From positions 58,200,518 through 58,264,517 of the forward strand of contig ML662442.1 in NCBI GenBank assembly GCA_007570785.1: a DNA stretch of 64,000 bases. Reading direction: 5' to 3'. The position numbers and the translations under genes are program-made. The stretch is from Antilocapra americana. Taxonomy: Eukaryota; Chordata; Mammalia; Artiodactyla; Antilocapridae. A model generated the notes under the pieces. The model had not been told where the DNA came from and did no database searches. It worked only from the letters and a program-made list of their open reading frames with translations. Shown one piece after another: positions 58,790 to 64,000 of this stretch; the stretch's first letter is position 1, and every line of letters starts with the position of its first letter.

Positions 58790-59870
58790 GTTTTTCAAAA
58801 CTAAACCTCTATCTTAAACCACTCATAAAAATTAACTCAAAATAGACTGCAGAGGTAAAAGTAAGGAAGATTGAAGACTGTAGACCTTCTAGAATAAAAT
58901 GTAGGAAAAAACCTCTTTGCTGTACAGAAGCCATTTAGTTTGATATAGTCCTCCTTATCTACTTTTGTTAATCATCAGGGAAATGCAAATCAAAACCATG
59001 ACAAGATCAACTCAGGTCTCTTAGTATATCTGTCATCAAATAGACCAAATTAGTACTGGAGAAAATGTGGACGAAAGGGAACCTTTGTGAACTGTTGGTG
59101 GGAGCGTAAAGTGTACAACCATTATGGAAAACAGTATGGAGGATCCTCAAAAAGTTAAAAAATGGAACTACTGTATGATCCAGCAATTCTACTTCTTGAA
59201 TATATACCCAAAGAAACTAAATTAGTATCTTGAAAAGATACCTGGAGCCCCATGTTCATGCAGCATTTTCCACAATCGCCATATATAAAAACAGCTGAAT
59301 TGTCTCCTGACAAATAATGAAAACGTTGTATGTATACAGAATAGAATGTTATTCGATCACAAAAAATGAAAAAAAAAAAACTGTTATTTGCTACATCTTG
59401 GATGAACCTAGAGCACGTTATGCAAAGTGAAATAAACCAGACACTATATGATCTCATACACAGAATTAAAAAAAAAAAATTTAAGTCAAAATCATAGAAG
59501 CAGAGAGTAGAATGGTGATTGCCAGAGACTGGGGTGTGGCAAGAATGTAGAGATGCTGGCCCAAGGATACAAACTTCAGTTATAAGGTAAATAGGCTTTA
59601 GGAATCTCATGTACAGTACACTGACTAGAGTTAATTTCATATTTGCTATGACAGTAAATCCCAGTGTTCTCACCACATACACACATACATAAACAGTAAT
59701 TACATGAGGTGATGGATAGGCTAAATTAATTTGATTGTAATAATTTCATAATGTGTATGTATATCAAATCATCATCATGCACACTCTAAATAAATACAAT
59801 TTTATTTATTAATTGTACCTCAAGAGACCTGGAAAAACTTGAAAGTATTTATTAAAAAAAAAAAAAGAAA
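58790..59870 (+). mobile_element. L1 ORF2 3' end and UTR fragment
   Basis: AAAATTAACTCAAAATAGAC, GGGAAATGCAAATCAAAACC, GATCCAGCAATTCTACTTCT and TGGATGAACCTAGAGCACGT are ordered L1 landmarks. It ends in an A run with GAAA repeats (59853-59882). The 175-codon minus-strand frame over 59155-59682 is an antisense reading of this L1. Confidence 0.8.
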
Positions 59871-59882
59871 GAAAGAAAGAAA
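59853..59882. repeat. poly-A/(GAAA)n tract
   Basis: An A run is followed by five GAAA units, typical of a decayed LINE tail. Confidence 0.9.
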
Positions 59883-59885
59883 ATG

Positions 59886-60500
59886 AAGACAAGGCTTAGG
59901 CTGGGAGATAATTTTTGCAAATAACATACCTGATACAGGACTTGTATCCAGAATACATGAAGAACTATTACAACTCTATAATAAAAAGAAAAATGACCAA
60001 CCCCTCCCAAAATAAATGGGCAAAAGTTTTACATGGACAGTCCACCAAAGATTAACAAATGACTTAAAAAGCACATGAAATTATGTATAATATCATTAGT
60101 CACTAGGGAAATGCAAATTAAACCATAAGATACCACTACAAATCCACTAGAATAGCTGTAACTAAAGACAGACAATACCTAGTTTTGGTGAGAATCTAGA
60201 GATACTAGAACCCTCATGCTGTGCTGGGAAGAACGTAAAATGGTACATACAACCACTTGGGACAAAAATCTGGCAGTTTCATAAAACGGTTAACATAAAT
60301 TCACTATCTAAACCAGCAATTCTACTAGCAAATCACCCCAACAAATAAAAATATGTTGATAAAAGGAAATGTATATGAATGTCATAGCAAAACTAACTGG
60401 CAAAAAGTTAAATGTCCATTAGATGGAGTGGATGGGCAAATAAATTGTATTATATCCATATAGTTGAATATCATCCAAAAAAAAACATAAAAAGAAATGA
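59886..60500 (+). mobile_element. second L1 3' fragment
   Basis: GCAAATAACATACCTGATAC, GACTTGTATCCAGAATACAT, TCACTAGGGAAATGCAAATT and GTAACTAAAGACAGACAATA fit L1 ORF2 3' sequence. It repeats part of the region covered by the preceding L1, so it is a separate insertion. Confidence 0.7.
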
Positions 60501-61352
60501 AATACGTCACAGCTTTTATCGCACTTACTGAGAATATTCATATTATCCTGCTATGTGTCTATGGGCAACCCAAAGCCCCTCTGAAGGTGCTGTGTAAAAC
60601 ACAGTACACGCACCATGTAACTTTTTGAAAAGTCATCAAATTTTGAATTCTGAATCACATCTGGTTTCAACGGTTTCAAATAAGGATTGCTGAATTCAGA
60701 GAGAATTAATAACTTTCTCAAGCCCTTCTAACACACTGAAGTATTCTGTATAGTATAATAACCTATATTAAGCATCATCTATTTCCCAACTAAAATATTA
60801 AAATTAGTCCTTATTTTAATATCTTTAAATGACTGAACATGAAGCACAAAGACAATGTGTACTATGTAATATGACTCGATTATTTTAGAACAGATCAGGG
60901 TCATGTAAGACAGATCTCTAGCTGTCTGAATTTCCTGATTCAGACATAATGCATCATATTCATAGAATCAATTTGAAACTAATGGAAAATACTGATCGAT
61001 ATATTTAACACTGCTTAAAACATTAATGGTTTGAAATCCTATTTTTTTCTGAAAATATTAACTATCAATTCAGAGGCATCTGATACAAAGATTTAAAAAG
61101 ATACTCCTAAAACACAAAGTATCTGAAAACCATTTCAGCTGTAGCTCCTTTATAACCCTGAATCAGAAATGGAAAATAAAACCTTCTGAAAGGCTTCTCC
61201 ATCGCAAAGCATAGTCTGTGAAAAAGAAATTTTCATACCACCCCAGCTATCAGGAATATAAGACTAAAAGCAGCAAGGAGCTACCATTTCACTTTGCAAA
61301 ATGACAAACATAAAATTTAAATGTCAGTAATAGATTGCTTAATAAATTATGG

Positions 61353-61567
61353 TATAGGTATAGTGAAGTCACTCAGTTGTGTCTGACTCTTTGTGACCCC
61401 ACGGACTGCAGCCCACCATGCTCTGCTGTCCATGTGATTCTCCAGGCAAGAACACTGGAGTGGGTTGCTGTTTCCTTCTCCAGGGGATCTTCCCGACCCA
61501 GGGATTGAACCTGGGTCTTCCTGCATTGCAGCCAGATGCTTTACCACCTGAATCACCAGGGAAGCCC
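61353..61567 (-). mobile_element. Bov-tA SINE with target duplication
   Basis: Complement of Bov-tA with GTGTCTGACTCTTTGTGACC, GGATCTTCCCGACCCAGGGA and CACCAGGGAAGCCC. TAAATTATGG flanks it at 61343-61352 and 61568-61577. Confidence 0.92.
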
Positions 61568-62611
61568 TAAATTATGGAATGTGCTCATTATAAAATGTTT
61601 TTTTAAAAAAGAATGAAGTAGTTTTGAATTTATTGACATGAAATGATCAGTATATATTATTAGGTGAAAAAAAATGTACAGCACAGAACAATATTTATTA
61701 TATTATCTTGCTATTTAAATACAAGCATATAAAGAATTACATTTAAGTGAATGAATAGGAAAATGTCTACAAAGATACAATTTTGTAACTAGTTATCTCT
61801 GGAGTAAAGAGTAGAACAGGATAGGGAGGATGACGCTTTTGTATTGCTCAGATTTTTAAATAACAAGAATGTCATTTTTAACTTAAAGAGGATAGTTAAA
61901 AAATGGAAAGAGACTATTAATATTATGTACTGGAGAGCTAAGAAAAAAATACTAACACAGAAATATTTTATCTGACTTAAAGAATGTTTCAACTACACAG
62001 ATAACCATGTTAGAACTGACTTTCAGAGGATGCTAATGACTATTACATTTCTATGAATAATTACCATCAGTGAGTAACCTCACTCCAAACAATGACTTCA
62101 CTGGCTCCTAATAAATCAAACTCTACAGACAGATTATATATTAGGGCCCAATCTCTGGAAATGAGTTTTATATCACCAAAAACTATTAGAGTTGATCAAA
62201 AGTAAAATAAATGTATGTTTCAAAGACGTCTTTTAGATATTTAATACTCCTTTGAAAGAATTTTTCTGCAGTTTTCTTAAAAAATATATCCATGGGCCTA
62301 AGAACTCCTTTTTCTGCTAAATTTTCCTATAGCAAGCACAGGCATTTTTCACTGCTTCAAGAACTTCAAAATCTTCTAGGATTTTCTATCTTGACAATAT
62401 TCACTTCCAAGATAATATTCACCGATGCCTCTGAAAGTACCAGAATAAAGAAAGCCGAGAATAGGGCATATAAATTATAACAGTGGAATTTTGCTAGTTA
62501 TTATGGAGTTTTAGGGTTAGCAAGAGAGTAAAAATAGAAAGATTACCTGTGTTTAAAACTTAACCTCTATCTAAAAACAATTTTTTTTCTAGATAGAAAG
62601 AGTGACTGTGC

Positions 62612-62612
<1 letters not shown>

Positions 62613-62650
<38 letters not shown>
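62613..62650. repeat. (CA)n microsatellite
   Basis: An uninterrupted CA run of about 18 units, likely polymorphic. Confidence 0.95.
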
Positions 62651-62652
<2 letters not shown>

Positions 62653-62850
62653 TGGTAGGGAGAGGAAGTAATCCAAAGGGACACATGAGTCAAATGAAAG
62701 AGCTGCCAATGCCCCAAATTGGAATAATTTGAGCAACAAAGTAAAATAGTATTAAATTATAACACAAGGTATAAAACATAGCCATAAGTCCATACTGATG
62801 TAAATAAATGTGGCAAAAGAGACAAATTTCCCATTATAAAAAAGTTACAA

Positions 62851-63190
62851 GGACTTCCCTGGTGGTACAGTGGACAAGAATCTGCCTGCCAATGCAGGCA
62901 ACACAGATTCAATTCCTGGTCAGGGAAGATCCCACATGCTGCGGAGCAACTAACCCCATGTGCCACAACTACTAAGCCCTCCCTCTAGAGTCCTCGAGCC
63001 ACAAATACTGAAGCCAGTGAATTTAAGAGCCCGTGCTCTGCAATAAGAGAAGCCACTGCAGTGAGAGGCCGAAGCATCGCAACCAAGAGTAGTCCCTGCT
63101 TGCTGCAACTAAAGAAAGCCTGCACACAGCAACACAGATCCAGAGAAGCCAATAAATATTTTTAAATAATTAATTTCGTTAAAAAAAAGA
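62851..63190 (+). mobile_element. CHR-type SINE
   Basis: GGACTTCCCTGGTGGTACAG heads it, and GATCCCACATGCTGCGGAGC, CCACAACTACTAAGCC and GAAGCCACTGCAGTGAGAG follow in family order. It ends with an A-rich tail. Confidence 0.88.
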
Positions 63191-63534
63191 ATGACAAAGA
63201 ATTTACCAGACACCACAAACAAGGAGGTAGAACCTACCTTCCCACATCTTAACTGTAGTGATTTCCTTCCAAAGAGTACATCATGGGAAGGGTGAAAAAA
63301 AGAGTGACATTACATTGGAGAAAACTACAAACACTACTGAGCCAGATAATCAAGGTCAACATCAACAGTGTTAGATCATATCATTAATATGTACCTGTAA
63401 CATGACTGTGATGACAACAGCACTTTACATGGTTGGTCTTCCTGCCAAAAAACTGTAACTTCAGTCTAATCAAGAAAAAATTCATTAGACAAATTCCAAT
63501 TGAGGGATTTTCACAATACCTCACCAGTACTTCT

Positions 63535-63620
63535 CAAAATAGAAGCAGAAGATATTAAGAGGTGGAAAGAATACACAGAAGAATTGTACAAAAAAGATCT
63601 TCATGACTCAGATAATCACA
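63535..63620 (+). mobile_element. BovB LINE fragment
   Basis: AGAAGCAGAAGATATTAAGA, then AGAATACACAGAAGAATTGT and GATCTTCATGACTCAGATAA match the linker between the BovB endonuclease and RT. It is about 85 bp with no continuation on either side. Confidence 0.75.
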
Positions 63621-64000
63621 GTTTCTGAAACTTAGAATACTGGTTAAAAATCTCTCAGGCCTCAGGATAAATTAAAGAATGCATAGAGTCCTACAGCAGA
63701 AACACAAGACTTGAAGGATGGTAAGAGATTTCTAAGGTATCTGCCAACAGGACTTGTTACCTCAGGGTGCTCTTTATTCTAAAGAAGGTGCCAAATCAGA
63801 CTGACTTGTTTCCCTCCTCCCACCATATTAGCCATTTATACACACCTCTTTCCAGATGCCTTCAGGAGAGTACTATTTTCAGAGATGCAAATGAAGGGAA
63901 ACACATTAACAGTGATGGTATCATAACCAAATCTCACTCTAGGGGAGGAGTTTTTCCATGTACTGTTTCTGGCAAATTGTAGACTGCTCAAAATATCCAG

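Larger units (their letters stand above)
39217..64000 (-). other. ZNF292: ZNF292 intron 1, partial (over 24.7 kb)
   Basis: From exon 2 to the window edge no further coding exon was found. The intron carries BovB LINE copies at 41060-42850 (+), 47640-49010 (-) and 56440-57570 (+), with smaller pieces at 57571-57845 and 63535-63620. L1 fragments, SINEs, MaLR LTRs and microsatellites are listed separately. Stretches where I recognise nothing are 39220-40870, 42860-43150, 43200-44490, 44870-45090, 45360-46720 (a MIR-like tail may sit at 45390-45620), 47150-47630, 49010-49235, 51320-52230, 53400-54300 (a GC-richer patch at 53930-54290), 55800-56350, 60510-61350, 61580-62600, 62660-62850, 63200-63530 and 63625-64000. 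Confidence 0.8.

Noticed and set aside
59155..59682. 175-codon minus-strand open frame
   Set aside because: It is the antisense reading of an L1 ORF2 3' end; this kind of hydrophobic, Phe/Ser-rich frame is a common L1 artefact.
43161..62650. Regular repeats as a CRISPR or satellite array
   Set aside because: The repeats are simple dinucleotide microsatellites and dispersed SINEs with no spacer structure, in a vertebrate genome.
1..64000. A previously undescribed multi-gene system
   Set aside because: Only one host gene is present and everything else is intronic or repeat-derived; no second coding unit could be supported.

Overview
The window is a piece of a ruminant (cattle-like, pecoran) nuclear genome. 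The evidence is its interspersed repeats: tRNA-Glu-derived Bov-tA SINEs, dimeric Bov-A2 SINEs, BovB (RTE-type) LINE fragments and CHR-type cetartiodactyl SINEs, set among older L1, MIR and MaLR LTR remnants. AT content is high, and no bacterial operon, CRISPR array, intact tRNA gene or CpG island was seen.

One protein-coding gene covers the window, on the minus strand: ZNF292 (zinc finger protein 292), a large nuclear C2H2 zinc-finger protein. Seven coding exons can be placed with GT-AG splice sites and unbroken reading frame. In transcript order they are 39216-39062, 38869-38791, 36541-36406, 19761-19559, 14029-13893, 12056-11915 and 7709-570. By my knowledge of the human gene these are exons 2-8. 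The first coding exon, the promoter and the 5' UTR are not visible and should lie beyond position 64000. The visible coding sequence totals 7992 nt (2663 codons plus stop), so roughly the first 55-60 residues are missing. The six short exons encode an alpha-helical N-terminal region. The final 7.1 kb exon encodes all 16 recognisable zinc fingers, basic nuclear-localisation-like stretches and one AT-hook-like motif. Positions 1-569 are 3' UTR.

All remaining sequence is intron. Introns 7, 6 and 5 (7710-19558) are nearly free of ruminant SINEs. Intron 4 (19762-36405) is dense in them and also carries a roughly 2.4 kb L1 insertion with target-site duplications, a nested pair of L1 3' ends, and a CHR SINE containing a 24-nt U6 snRNA 5' fragment. 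Introns 3 and 2 and the exon 2-4 block are again SINE-poor. The visible part of intron 1 (39217-64000) holds three large internally deleted BovB copies in both orientations, nested L1 pieces, a mariner-type MITE and several SINEs.

I found no new enzymatic or defence system. The observations most worth following up are the U6 fragment flanked by a 15-bp duplication inside a SINE, the inverted SINE pair bracketing exons 2-4 (a possible circular-RNA configuration), the opposed BovB copies that could form long intronic dsRNA, and several cleanly dated nested insertions. Family names for repeats come from recognition by eye, not from a library search.
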